DNA of 64,000 nt from Bryobacterales bacterium (lineage in GTDB: Bacteria; Acidobacteriota; Terriglobia; Bryobacterales; UBA6623). Numbering within the stretch: position 1 is the stretch's first letter; every line of letters begins with the position of its first letter. Where the stretch lies: assembly GCA_026713545.1 (NCBI GenBank), contig JAPOOG010000099.1:83815-147814 (forward strand). The letters are read 5' to 3'. Positions 55,928 to 64,000 of this stretch are shown here, one piece after another. Under the pieces are notes generated by a model. That model made no database searches. It had not been told where the DNA came from and saw only the letters and a program-made list of their open reading frames with translations. The translations under genes and the position numbers were made by a program.

Positions 55928-56709
55928 CCCGCTTTTCTCACCACGTGGCGAGGCGAAGTGCGTGAGAGGGCCGTCAGGGCAAGGCGCGAGCCGCTTGGCG
56001 CACAGGTGGAGCGAACCAGGCCGCCGCCCACGGTTTTCACGAATCACGAATCACGAGACACGAATCACGGCCTTTGTATTTTTCACGCTCCCAGGAACAC
56101 TCGCGTAGCCTCAAAGTACTGAAGGGCTTCAGTCTTTTTTTTCACGACTGGCCTGCATAGCATGAGGACGGAAGAGCGGTGACTCGTGATGCCTGATCCG
56201 TGGCGAAAACAAATGGAGGATGCACCGCCTGTCAGGCGTTTCCTTCATGAGCGGCGCCAAGCCGCTTCCAACGGTTTTTCAGGAATCACGAGACACGAGA
56301 CACGGCTTTACCGCCTTGGTTCCCTGGCCACGATTTCCCAGGTACCCCCCCGCAAATCAAGTGCCCCGGCGCACAGCTGCAGCCGGGTCATCGGCTTCAT
56401 GGATGCATCGAGTCGCTGCGCAAGCGCCCTGGCCTGCATGTCCTGCCAGGTGGCGAGGCGAAGGAGGTCCGGGTCGCGAATCACGGCCTTTACGGTTCCC
56501 CGGCCGTCACAGATGTCCCCCCTGGAGCGAACCAAGCCTCCGCCAATGGTTTTCACGAGACACGAGACACGGCCTTTCCAGTTCATCGGCCGTCAGACAT
56601 TTCTTCTGGAGCGGACCAAGCCCCCGCCAATGGTTTTTCACTAATAACTAACTACTAACCACGGCTTTTCTCCTGTCCTCCGGCCGTCATGTGGTGAGAA
56701 ATGCAGGCT
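55926..56709. repeat. Dispersed inverted-terminus element, copy R5, expanded
   Basis: About 780 bp, four times the size of the other copies. Left end CCCGCTTTTCTCACCACGTG right after the tyrA stop; right end GTGGTGAGAAATGCAGG (56691-56707) 34 bp before the DUF1501 gene. A second left end (GCCTGCATGTCCTGCC, 56432) lies inside, so at least two elements are merged. Four internal modules (about 56005-56078, 56245-56311, 56523-56580, 56601-56672) share GGAGCGAACCAAGCC...GCCAATGG, a heptamer tract and CGGCCTTT. Confidence 0.82.
56038..56070. repeat. Heptanucleotide tandem repeat (first module of R5)
   Basis: CACGAAT CACGAAT CACGAGA CACGAAT CACGG. Related tracts lie at 56284-56305, 56553-56572 (CACGAGA type) and a diverged ACTAATAACTAACTACTAAC at 56639-56660. 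Confidence 0.75.
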
Positions 56710-56742
56710 AATCCCAGCTACAATCGTGAGAGCCGCCTGAGC

Positions 56743-58122
56743 ATGAACAAGCTTCGAGAAAACGGCAACGCGCTTATCACCCGCCGCGCCTTCGTCGAAT
56801 CCCTCTGCGGCGGATTCGGCGCCATCGGACTCGCGGGCATGCTCGGCGCGGACACGGCCGCCGCCGCGCCCATCGGCCCTCACTTCGCGCCCAAAGCCAG
56901 GCACGTCATCTTCCTTTTCCTCACCGGCGGACCGTCGCACATCGACATGTTCGACCCCAAGCCGGCCCTGCATCAATACGCCGGCCAGCGCCCCGATTCG
57001 GTCGACCTGCGTACCGAACGCATGACCGGCGGCTTGCTGCCCTCGCCCTTCGCGTTCCATCGCCACGGCCAAAGCGGAGCCGAAATCAGCGAACTGCTCC
57101 CGAAACTCGCCGCCGTCGCCGACGATTTGTGCATCATCCGCTCGATGTACACCTTCAACCCGACGCACACGCCGGCCCGCAACCTCATCCACTCCGGCAA
57201 CATCGCCTCGACGCACCCGACGCTCGGAGCATGGATCTCCTACGGCCTCGGTACCGAGAACCGGAACCTGCCCGGCTTCGTGGCCCTCAGCCCCTCGCCC
57301 CGCTACAGCAAACTCTGGCGCTCCGGCTTCCTCCCCTCCGAACACCAGGGCACTCACTTCAACCACTCCCAGACCGACCCGGAAAAGATGATCCGCTATC
57401 TGCGGAACGCCAAGCTCGGCCCCGACGCGCAGCGCCGGCAGCTCGACCTGCTCACGGCGCTCAACCGCCGGCACCGTGAAGCTGCCGGTCCCGACGCCTT
57501 CCTCGACGCCCGCATCCAGGCGATGGAAACGGCCTACCGCATGCAGTTCGAGGCGCTCGATGTCTTCGACGTCCGCAAGGAACCTGCCGCCGTTCGTCAG
57601 GAGTACGGCTCCACGCCCTTCGCCAATGGCTGCCTGCTCGCTCGGCGCCTCGTCGAACGCGGCGTCCGCTACGTCCACCTCTACTACGGCCCGGGCCAGC
57701 CTTGGGACGACCACAAGGAAATCAACGAGAATCTCCGCAAGCGCTGCCCCGACATGGACCAGGGAGCCGCCGCGCTCATCACAGACCTCAAGCGCCGCGG
57801 CCTGTTCGACGAGACCCTCATCATCTGGGGCGGCGAATTCGGCCGCACGCCCGTCTCCGAAGCCGGCGACGGACGCGACCACAACCCCTACGGCTTCACC
57901 ATGTGGATGGCCGGCGGAGGTGTCCGAGGCGGCGTCACCCATGGCGCCACCGACGAGTTCGGTTTCCAAGCCGTTGAAGACCGCGTCTCGATCCACGACC
58001 TGCATGCCACCATCCTCAACCAACTCGGCTTCGACCACGAACGTCTCACCTACCGCTACTCCGGCCGCGACTTCCGTCTGACCGATGTCCACGGCCGCGT
58101 ATTGAAGGAATTGCTGTCGTGA
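56743..58122 (+). CDS. Tat-exported DUF1501 protein
   Basis: 459 residues, alkaline-phosphatase-like (sulfatase-related) fold. Tat leader near residues 13-43 (LITRRAFVESLCGGFGAIGLAG), then HVIFLFLTGGPSHIDMFDPKP near 55, SMYTFNPTHTPARNLIHSG near 140, DDHKEI near 325 and IIWGGEFGRTP near 365. DUF1501 proteins are almost always paired with DUF1549/DUF1553 cytochrome proteins, as here (4-bp overlap, GTGA); biochemical role unknown. An in-frame ATG upstream lies in the end of repeat R5 and is rejected. Confidence 0.9.
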   Translation: MNKLRENGNALITRRAFVESLCGGFGAIGLAGMLGADTAAAAPIGPHFAPKARHVIFLFLTGGPSHIDMFDPKPALHQYAGQRPDSVDLRTERMTGGLLPSPFAFHRHGQSGAEISELLPKLAAVADDLCIIRSMYTFNPTHTPARNLIHSGNIASTHPTLGAWISYGLGTENRNLPGFVALSPSPRYSKLWRSGFLPSEHQGTHFNHSQTDPEKMIRYLRNAKLGPDAQRRQLDLLTALNRRHREAAGPDAFLDARIQAMETAYRMQFEALDVFDVRKEPAAVRQEYGSTPFANGCLLARRLVERGVRYVHLYYGPGQPWDDHKEINENLRKRCPDMDQGAAALITDLKRRGLFDETLIIWGGEFGRTPVSEAGDGRDHNPYGFTMWMAGGGVRGGVTHGATDEFGFQAVEDRVSIHDLHATILNQLGFDHERLTYRYSGRDFRLTDVHGRVLKELLS

Positions 58123-60491
58123 TCTCGACCGTAGGGGTGCGGCGTGCCCCCCTCTTGCTTCTCCCGGCCTTGCTCGCTGTTTCCTCCGCCCAAACACCCC
58201 GGCTCGACCACTTCGAGCGCAAGATTCGCCCCGTCATTGTCGAGCAGTGCGAGGCCTGTCACTCCTCCGCTGTAGACGAACCCATGGGCGGTCTCCGCCT
58301 CGACTCCCGCGACGCCCTCCGCCAAGGCGGACAATCCGGCCCCGCTGTCGTCCCCGGTCAACCCGAGCACAGCCTCCTGCTCAAGGCGCTGACCTACAAG
58401 GACGCCAACCTCAAAATGCCGCCCGCCGGCAAGCTCCCCGAGAAGGTCATTGCCGACTTCAGGCAATGGATCGCCGACGGCGCGGTAGACCCCAGAACCA
58501 CCCCGCCCGCGGAGGCCGCAAGCAGCGAAACCAAGGAAGACGGCCCCGGCACTCCCATCGAAGAGGGCCGTAAATGGTGGGCCTTCCAACCCCTGAGGCG
58601 GCGCCCCGCGCTCCCGGCCTCCAACCCCGATTGGACCGAGCGCAAGATCGACGGCTTTATCCTCGCAAAGCTCGACGAGAACAACCTCCAACCCTCACCC
58701 CCCGCGGACCCCCGCACGCTCATTCGCCGCGCCTTTTTCGACCTCACCGGACTCCCGCCCACCTGCGCCCAGGTCGAGGCCTTCGCCGCCGATCCGTCGC
58801 CCGACGCCTATGCCGGCCTCATCGACGCCCTGCTCGACTCGCCCCGCTACGGCGAGCGCTGGGGACGGCACTGGCTCGATGTCGCTCGCTGGGCCGAAGA
58901 CCACCCCACCAGTGAATCGACCAACCGCCCCCACCCCTACGCCTGGCGCTATCGCGACTGGGTCATCGAGGCCTTCAACCGTGACATTCCCTACGACCGT
59001 TTTATCCGAATGCAGTTTGCCGCCGACCTGTTGCCCGGCTTCGAGCCCGCCGACATGCGTGCCCTCGGCTACATCGGAAACTCGCCCATGTACCACAAGG
59101 ATCCGCGCCTCTCCCGCGATGTCATCGAGACTCTTGCTTCCGATGACTGGGATGAGCGCGTCGATGCCGTCTCGCGTGGCCTGATGGGACTCACGGTGGC
59201 CTGCGCCCGCTGCCACGACCACAAATTCGACCCCATCACCAACAACGACTACTACGCCCTCGCCGGTGTCTTCGCCAGCACCTGGCTCGTCAAGCGCCCC
59301 ATCGTCGCAATGGACCCCGCCGAAGCCGACAAGCTCGTTTGGGATCACGAACGCCTCTACCGCATCAAAGGCATGGTGGGCAACCTCAAGGAACTCGACA
59401 CCATCGCGCCCGAGCTCCATCCAAGAGTCGGGGCAATGACGGAAGAGGTCGAAAAACTGGAAACCGAGCTTGCCAAGGACGCGACTCCGCTTACCCACGC
59501 GGTCGTCGATTGCGGCGTCTGGATCGACGGTTCGACGCCCACGGTCACTTGGATCGACCTGCGTCCCGGCCAACCGCGTGACCTGCCCATCTTCATTCGC
59601 GGCAACGTCGCCAACACGGGTGACATCGTTCCGCGCCGTTTTTTAACAGTGTTGTCGAAGGGCGCGCCCGAGCCCTTCCGCCAAGGTTCGGGCCGTCTGG
59701 AACTCGCCGACAAGATCGTCAACGACGCAGCGCCGCTCACCGCTCGCGTCTGGGTCAACCGCGTCTGGGGATGGCATTTCGGCCAGCACCTCGTCCGCAC
59801 GCCGTCCGACTTCGGCACTCAGGGGCAGCGGCCCACCCACCCCGTGCTTCTCGACGACCTCGCCGCGCGCTTCGTTCAAAACGGATGGTCGCTCAAGTGG
59901 CTCCACCGCGAGATCATGCTCTCGGCCGCCTACCGCCAGGCGAGCCGCCAGATCGAAACCGCCGCTAAAGCCGACCCCGACAACCGCTGGCTCTGGCGTT
60001 ATGCCCCGCGCCGCCTCGACATCGAATCCTGGCGGGACGCGGTTTTGCAAGTTTCCGGCGAACTGAACCTCGACATGGGCGGTCCGTCCGAACCCGTCGA
60101 CACCGAATGCGAAGCACGCCGCACGGTCTATTCTGAGATCAGCCGTGGACGCCCCCACGCCATCTTTCAACTCTACGACTACCCCGACGCCACCCAGCAC
60201 ACCCCGCAGCGCCAAATCACGACTACGCCGCTACAGCAGCTTTTTGTCCTGAACAGCGCATGGTTCAACTACCAGTCCAACAGCCTCGCCCAACGCGTCC
60301 GCCACATCAAAAGCGCCCGAGAGAAAGTTCGGGCCCTCTACCAATACACTCTGCTCCGCAACCCCACGACCCGGGAACTCGGCCAAGCCATTACCTTCCT
60401 CCAATCCCGTGAAGCCGACCTGGGCTACCCCCCATGGCCGGAATACACTCAGGCGCTCCTGAGCACCAATGAGTTCATCTACCTCCGTTGA
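58119..60491 (+). CDS. DUF1549/DUF1553 protein with N-terminal planctomycete-type cytochrome c domain
   Basis: 790 residues, exported (signal peptide about 9-24). The N-terminal PSCyt1 cytochrome domain carries CEACH (about 46-50) and PAVVPGQPEHSLLLKAL. A central DUF1549 part (RRAFFDLTGLPPTCAQVEAF, YGERWGRHWLDVARWAED) includes a second haem-type motif CARCHDHKFDPI. The C-terminal DUF1553 has RVWVNRVWGWHFGQHLVRTPSDFG and HREIMLSAAYRQAS. It lacks the LamG insertion of longer relatives. GTG start overlaps the DUF1501 stop. Confidence 0.92.
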   Translation: MISTVGVRRAPLLLLPALLAVSSAQTPRLDHFERKIRPVIVEQCEACHSSAVDEPMGGLRLDSRDALRQGGQSGPAVVPGQPEHSLLLKALTYKDANLKMPPAGKLPEKVIADFRQWIADGAVDPRTTPPAEAASSETKEDGPGTPIEEGRKWWAFQPLRRRPALPASNPDWTERKIDGFILAKLDENNLQPSPPADPRTLIRRAFFDLTGLPPTCAQVEAFAADPSPDAYAGLIDALLDSPRYGERWGRHWLDVARWAEDHPTSESTNRPHPYAWRYRDWVIEAFNRDIPYDRFIRMQFAADLLPGFEPADMRALGYIGNSPMYHKDPRLSRDVIETLASDDWDERVDAVSRGLMGLTVACARCHDHKFDPITNNDYYALAGVFASTWLVKRPIVAMDPAEADKLVWDHERLYRIKGMVGNLKELDTIAPELHPRVGAMTEEVEKLETELAKDATPLTHAVVDCGVWIDGSTPTVTWIDLRPGQPRDLPIFIRGNVANTGDIVPRRFLTVLSKGAPEPFRQGSGRLELADKIVNDAAPLTARVWVNRVWGWHFGQHLVRTPSDFGTQGQRPTHPVLLDDLAARFVQNGWSLKWLHREIMLSAAYRQASRQIETAAKADPDNRWLWRYAPRRLDIESWRDAVLQVSGELNLDMGGPSEPVDTECEARRTVYSEISRGRPHAIFQLYDYPDATQHTPQRQITTTPLQQLFVLNSAWFNYQSNSLAQRVRHIKSAREKVRALYQYTLLRNPTTRELGQAITFLQSREADLGYPPWPEYTQALLSTNEFIYLR

Positions 60492-60568
60492 CAGTCCGTG
60501 GCTAACCCCCGCTTGGCGCCGAGAGCGGAGAGGCGCCCGGCTCACAAGGCGCGGCGAGGGAGCATATT

Positions 60569-60582
60569 GGTCATATGTGACC
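60569..60582. promoter_or_regulatory. GGTCA-tatg-TGACC palindrome upstream of WD40 gene
   Basis: Perfect 5-bp inverted repeat with a 4-bp loop in the 190-bp gap before the WD40 gene, embedded in GGGAGCATATT...GAGGAGCAACG. It could be an operator or a structured intergenic element; it is not part of the R family. Confidence 0.45.
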
Positions 60583-60682
60583 GAGGAGCAACGAGATGAT
60601 GATGACTCATGCACCGGGCAGTGACAGGACTCGGATTCTTCATTCTTGCCGATCACCTCGCGGCAAAAGGCAGACGGGAAGC

Positions 60683-63604
60683 ATGAGGCCGAAGGCGAGG
60701 ACCCGACTCTGGTTACGGACGGTAGTGGCTTTGGTGCTGGCTGAAGTGGGGCTGCTCAGCGCACAGGAGATCGTTACCCCGGCCCCCTTGGTCGAGCTAT
60801 CCGGTCATCGTGACGTAGTGCGTTTTCTTCGGTATTTGCCGCCGGATGGCCGCAATATCCTCTCGCTGTCGGGTGAGTTGTTGACCATCTGGGACTCGAG
60901 GACCGGTGAGGAAATCATCCGGCTTGTCGACGGAGAGAGGATTTACACCCTCGCCGTTAGCGACGCCGGAGATCGCGCATACGTTGAGACATTATCCGCT
61001 AACCGCATCCTCGATATCTCGACAACCGAGGTCCTGCTCGAGTTCGATCTGAGTCAGAGGTTTCGGCTTCGTGGGCCCGTCTGGTCTCCCATGGGGACCC
61101 GTATTGCGACACAGGAACGAGGAGCTGTGCATGTTTGGGATGCATCAAGCGGAGGGTTATTGCGCAGCTTTGAAGGACTTCCCACCACCGTTTATCCTTA
61201 TGGCGTCCGTTGGTCCCCTGAGGGAACGCGCTTGGCCGTTCTTCAGTTGGACGGGGCGCTCAAGGTGTGGCGGGTCGATGACGGCGAGGAGATTTCCGCC
61301 TTCCAGGCTCACGATCCGGTGCCGGGATTGGGGGCAAGGCCGTTAGCCTGGTCTCCTGACGGAAGCCGTCTTGCCACGGCCGCCAACGATAGCTTGGTGA
61401 AACTGTGGGATACGCGGGAATGGAAGTTGGTGCATGCGCTGACGAACGAATCGAATCTCCGGTTCGGTTCCGGAAGCCCGATTGATCGAATCGCTTTCTC
61501 GCCTGACGGCAACCGCATCGCGGTGGCGCAACCGTCGACGTTGCGCGTTTGGGATGTCGAGTCCGGCCAACAAGTGGTCGAATGGTATCCCGCTCCGGAG
61601 AACACTGCTTTCGTACCTCATAACGGATCAATCACCGACATGGTCTTTTCACCGGACGGACGCTACCTCGCCAGTGCGGGACTGGACCGCACCGCCAAGG
61701 TCTGGGATGTCGAAACGGGGACGCAGTTGCTGGATCTCGACATCTTTCTCAACAGCGTTGAGGCCGTTGAGTGGTCCCCGAATGGGAGCCAGTTCGCGGT
61801 GGCCGGCGATGACGGCAGAGTAATCGTCTGGGACCGCGCCACAGACCGCGAAGTGGCCCGCTTCGAGGGCCACCGACAGGGAGCCGTGTTGTCGCTGGAC
61901 TTCGCGCCCGATGGAACCCACGTCGTCACATCGGGTCGAGACGGCTCGGTCAGGGTCTGGGATGCGGGGTCGGGCATGCAACTCTACGAGTTGCCGGAAC
62001 GAGTTGAGCCGCTTTCTCGCTTGAGGCCGCCCAGACGCCCCGTTGGACGAGTGTCGTATTCACCCCGCGGAGAGCGTTTTCTCACGATCTCCGATTCGCT
62101 GTCCTTCAACGTGGTCGAACTCTGGGATCATGCGGCACAGGGTGGAGCCGGGATTACGCTCGACTTCCAAGTCAATTCCGCGGCTTGGTCTCCGGATGGC
62201 CGGCGTATCGCCTCGGCGAGATACTCATTCATCACAGTCTGGGACCTTGACGATATCCAATCACGGCCGCTGGAATTCTATCCGGACAGCGGGGCCTCGG
62301 ACACGGAGTACAAGTATGTGGCCTGGTCGCACGACGGGGAACACTTGCTGATTGCTTCGAACAACGGAGCAACAGTCTTGGATTGGGCTTCCAATGAGAC
62401 CCTGCTCTCCCTGACTCCCGAAAGGGGCGCCGCCTACCTGGAAGAATCCTCAGATGGATCGCTATTGCTCACTATCGACGGACAGTTCCGCGGACCTCGG
62501 GTCCAGGTATGGAACGCGGAAACCGGTCTGGAGCTTGTCAGCTTGGCGACTGTCGGCAGTCAAGTCGGCGCCGAATTCTCCCCGGACGGCAAACGGCTGC
62601 TGACCTATGGCCGTCAGGACCTCGCTGTGCGAGTGTGGGATGCCCTGACTGGTGAGGAATCGCTCACCTTGACAGGGCAAAGAGCACCTTTCTCACATGC
62701 CGCCTTCTCCCAGGACGGGCTGCGCTTGGCGGGCGCGAGTCGGGACGGGACCATCTGGATGTGGGATGCCTTGACCGGCGATTTGCTGACCATGATCCCC
62801 GGCGGGGGGCTCGGTATTGTCTTCTCGCCTGATGAGACCCGCATCGCTGGTTTCGGATCGGCTGGAGCCGCACTCTGGTCGGTGGGGCCCCGTTTCAGCA
62901 CCGACGGTGTAGTCAATGCTGCCAGTTTCGCCTCGGGGCCAGTCGCCCCCGGGGAAATCATAGGCATCTTCGGCGCCGGACTGGGTCCTGAAACACCCGC
63001 CCGGGGAGCCGTTGACCCCGAGACGGGCCGCCTGCCGGTTGCCCTCGAGAAGGTAAGTGTGTTGTTGGACGGGGAGCCGGTTCCGCTGTTATTTGTGCAA
63101 GGGGAACAAATCTACGCACAGGTTCCCTACGAGATTGCCGGTCGCTCGGAAGTGCAGCTTGCAATCTCTTATGGCGGCATTGTCAGCCCTCGTACGACAC
63201 TTGCCGTCTCGCCTGCTCGGCCGGCATTGTTCTTGATGGCGAGCAGCAGGTCCGCCTTTGTCCTCAACGAGGGTGGCCAGTTTAACAGTGCGTCGCAGCC
63301 AGCTCGCTTGGGAGAATCGGTCATCCTGTTCGGCACCGGGCAGGGAGAGACGTCGCCGCCCATTGGCACCGGTCAAACGACTCCGGAAATAGGCGCGCAT
63401 CGGATCGAAGACGTGTCGGTCACGGTTGGAGGCAGTGCTGCGGAAGTGATCTCTGCCGGCATGGTTCCATCTCTTGTCGGGGTCTTTCTGATCCAGGTTC
63501 GGATCCCGGACACCGCCGCAACCGGAACGAGGACCCCCGTCTCGGTCACCATCCAGGGAGAATCCAGCCCAAAGGATGTGGTAATGTCCGTAGCTTCTCC
63601 GTAG
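60683..63604 (+). CDS. Exported WD40 beta-propeller protein with Solibacter-type C-terminal domain
   Basis: 973 residues. ATG at 60683 (after GACGGGAAGC) gives a signal peptide (TVVALVLAEVGLLSAQ). Residues about 35-745 contain at least a dozen WD40 repeats, visible as WSPDG/FSPDG...VWD units, enough for two propellers. The C-terminal 230 residues start at VVNAASFASGPVAPGEIIGIFG and end in an Ig-like part; this is the TIGR03437-type domain found mainly in Bryobacterales. It is probably a secreted or surface scaffold. The gene stands alone. Confidence 0.9.
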   Translation: MRPKARTRLWLRTVVALVLAEVGLLSAQEIVTPAPLVELSGHRDVVRFLRYLPPDGRNILSLSGELLTIWDSRTGEEIIRLVDGERIYTLAVSDAGDRAYVETLSANRILDISTTEVLLEFDLSQRFRLRGPVWSPMGTRIATQERGAVHVWDASSGGLLRSFEGLPTTVYPYGVRWSPEGTRLAVLQLDGALKVWRVDDGEEISAFQAHDPVPGLGARPLAWSPDGSRLATAANDSLVKLWDTREWKLVHALTNESNLRFGSGSPIDRIAFSPDGNRIAVAQPSTLRVWDVESGQQVVEWYPAPENTAFVPHNGSITDMVFSPDGRYLASAGLDRTAKVWDVETGTQLLDLDIFLNSVEAVEWSPNGSQFAVAGDDGRVIVWDRATDREVARFEGHRQGAVLSLDFAPDGTHVVTSGRDGSVRVWDAGSGMQLYELPERVEPLSRLRPPRRPVGRVSYSPRGERFLTISDSLSFNVVELWDHAAQGGAGITLDFQVNSAAWSPDGRRIASARYSFITVWDLDDIQSRPLEFYPDSGASDTEYKYVAWSHDGEHLLIASNNGATVLDWASNETLLSLTPERGAAYLEESSDGSLLLTIDGQFRGPRVQVWNAETGLELVSLATVGSQVGAEFSPDGKRLLTYGRQDLAVRVWDALTGEESLTLTGQRAPFSHAAFSQDGLRLAGASRDGTIWMWDALTGDLLTMIPGGGLGIVFSPDETRIAGFGSAGAALWSVGPRFSTDGVVNAASFASGPVAPGEIIGIFGAGLGPETPARGAVDPETGRLPVALEKVSVLLDGEPVPLLFVQGEQIYAQVPYEIAGRSEVQLAISYGGIVSPRTTLAVSPARPALFLMASSRSAFVLNEGGQFNSASQPARLGESVILFGTGQGETSPPIGTGQTTPEIGAHRIEDVSVTVGGSAAEVISAGMVPSLVGVFLIQVRIPDTAATGTRTPVSVTIQGESSPKDVVMSVASP

Positions 63605-63963
63605 CGACGGATGCCCATCTGCTCGCCCACTTCCCTTTTCAAGCCTGTTGGCCAAATCAGTCGTGCCAGGGCCTGTGACTTTGAAGCCGGGAAGGGTTGG
63701 AAAGAGGGTTGTGAGAGGGTATTCGGGCTCGATCTTCGCCGTCAACTTCAACAACCTTCAAGCAATACGAGGGTTCATCTGGATCTCGAACCTTTTGTTG
63801 AACTTGACACATGCAACGGATAGCCGAGGCCTGCTTGGGGCGGCCTGTAGGTTGCCTCAGGGGCCGCCGAGCGATTACACTGACACCGTCGAAAGGCGCG
63901 GCTCGGGAGGCCCCGTCGAGGGCGTCCGCGTGCCGGCCCGAGGCGGGGAGGGAAATCCGGTTC
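63605..63963. other. Intergenic region, no gene recognised
   Basis: About 360 bp after the WD40 gene. TTGACA occurs near 63805 but without a good -10 at the right spacing. Short open frames on both strands show no family features. Confidence 0.35.
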
Positions 63964-64000
63964 ATGCCTAAACCTCTGGTATTCCACATAGCCGGCCGCA
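63964..64000 (+). CDS. Start of an unidentified protein (partial)
   Basis: ATG at 63964 follows GGGGAGGGAAA with 8-bp spacing and opens MPKPLVFHIAGR before the window ends. The strong Shine-Dalgarno makes a real gene likely; 12 residues are too few to name it. Confidence 0.45.
   Translation, partial: MPKPLVFHIAGR

Noticed and set aside
56038..56070. CRISPR-like array
   Set aside because: Units are 7 bp with no unique spacers and no cas genes; these are simple tandem heptamers.
63648..63971. 107-codon frame after the WD40 gene
   Set aside because: No family features, and it overlaps the better-supported start at 63964 in another frame.

Overview
The window is about 64 kb of GC-rich bacterial chromosome, most likely from an acidobacterium of the Bryobacterales/'Solibacter' type. 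The evidence is gene content only: a WD40 protein ending in the beta-rich C-terminal domain typical of that group (VVNAASF at its start), Ig-like 'PPGL...LSG' repeats, a DUF1501 + DUF1549/DUF1553 (planctomycete-type cytochrome) pair, an Oar-like TonB receptor, and many Tat-exported or lipoprotein enzymes. No rRNA, tRNA, CRISPR array, transposase or phage gene was seen.

Layout. 1-3000: 3' part of prfA with a DUF1385 membrane protein, a small membrane protein and a LolA-like carrier. 3000-5800: a compact copper-efflux operon (MerR-type regulator + Cu(I) P1B ATPase). 6.0-14.6 kb: a SUMF-domain protein, then a minus-strand run (porin, CuA-like cupredoxin, di-heme oxidoreductase, Tat DUF362 lipoprotein, TonB receptor) headed by a strong promoter and a DtxR-like palindrome. 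14.7-21.3 kb: fused indolepyruvate:ferredoxin oxidoreductase, a zinc alcohol dehydrogenase, an S41 protease homologue lacking its Ser/Lys dyad, and an M15-like carboxypeptidase. 21.5-26 kb: DUF3311 + sodium:solute symporter + glycosyltransferase + thioesterase (overlapping starts and stops), and a LolD-like ATPase. 26-36.5 kb: scattered catabolic and transport genes (HpcH aldolase, phosphotriesterase-like hydrolase, old-yellow-enzyme reductase, cytochrome c peroxidase, SurE, acyl-CoA dehydrogenase + Nramp-like transporter, amidohydrolase, steroid-reductase-like protein). 37-41.5 kb: a Tat glycoside-hydrolase-like protein, sialidase and DapA/NanA-type lyase in one tight unit, then a DinB lipoprotein. 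41.7-46.3 kb: GlcF fused to a membrane domain, an orphan osmoprotectant-binding lipoprotein, and a second Nramp-like transporter. 46.4-56 kb: leuC-leuD, a methyltransferase fused to Ig-like domains, and trpC-trpF-trpB-trpA-aroQ-tyrA. 56.7-63.6 kb: the DUF1501/DUF1549 pair and the WD40 protein. A new gene appears to start at the right edge.

The most distinctive feature is an unannotated family of five dispersed intergenic elements (7.3, 13.1, 36.5, 44.6 and 55.9-56.7 kb). They share about 17-bp terminal inverted repeats (CCTGCATTTCTCACCAC), an internal conserved core and potential for one long RNA hairpin. In three cases the end of the element abuts a gene so closely that it supplies the stop codon. 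The largest copy has grown by internal tandem modules made of 7-bp repeats. Other points worth a second look are the apparently leaderless merR transcript with a 20-bp promoter spacer, the catalytically dead CtpA-like protein, the two Nramp-like transporters with an altered metal site, and the methyltransferase-Ig and GlcF-membrane fusions.
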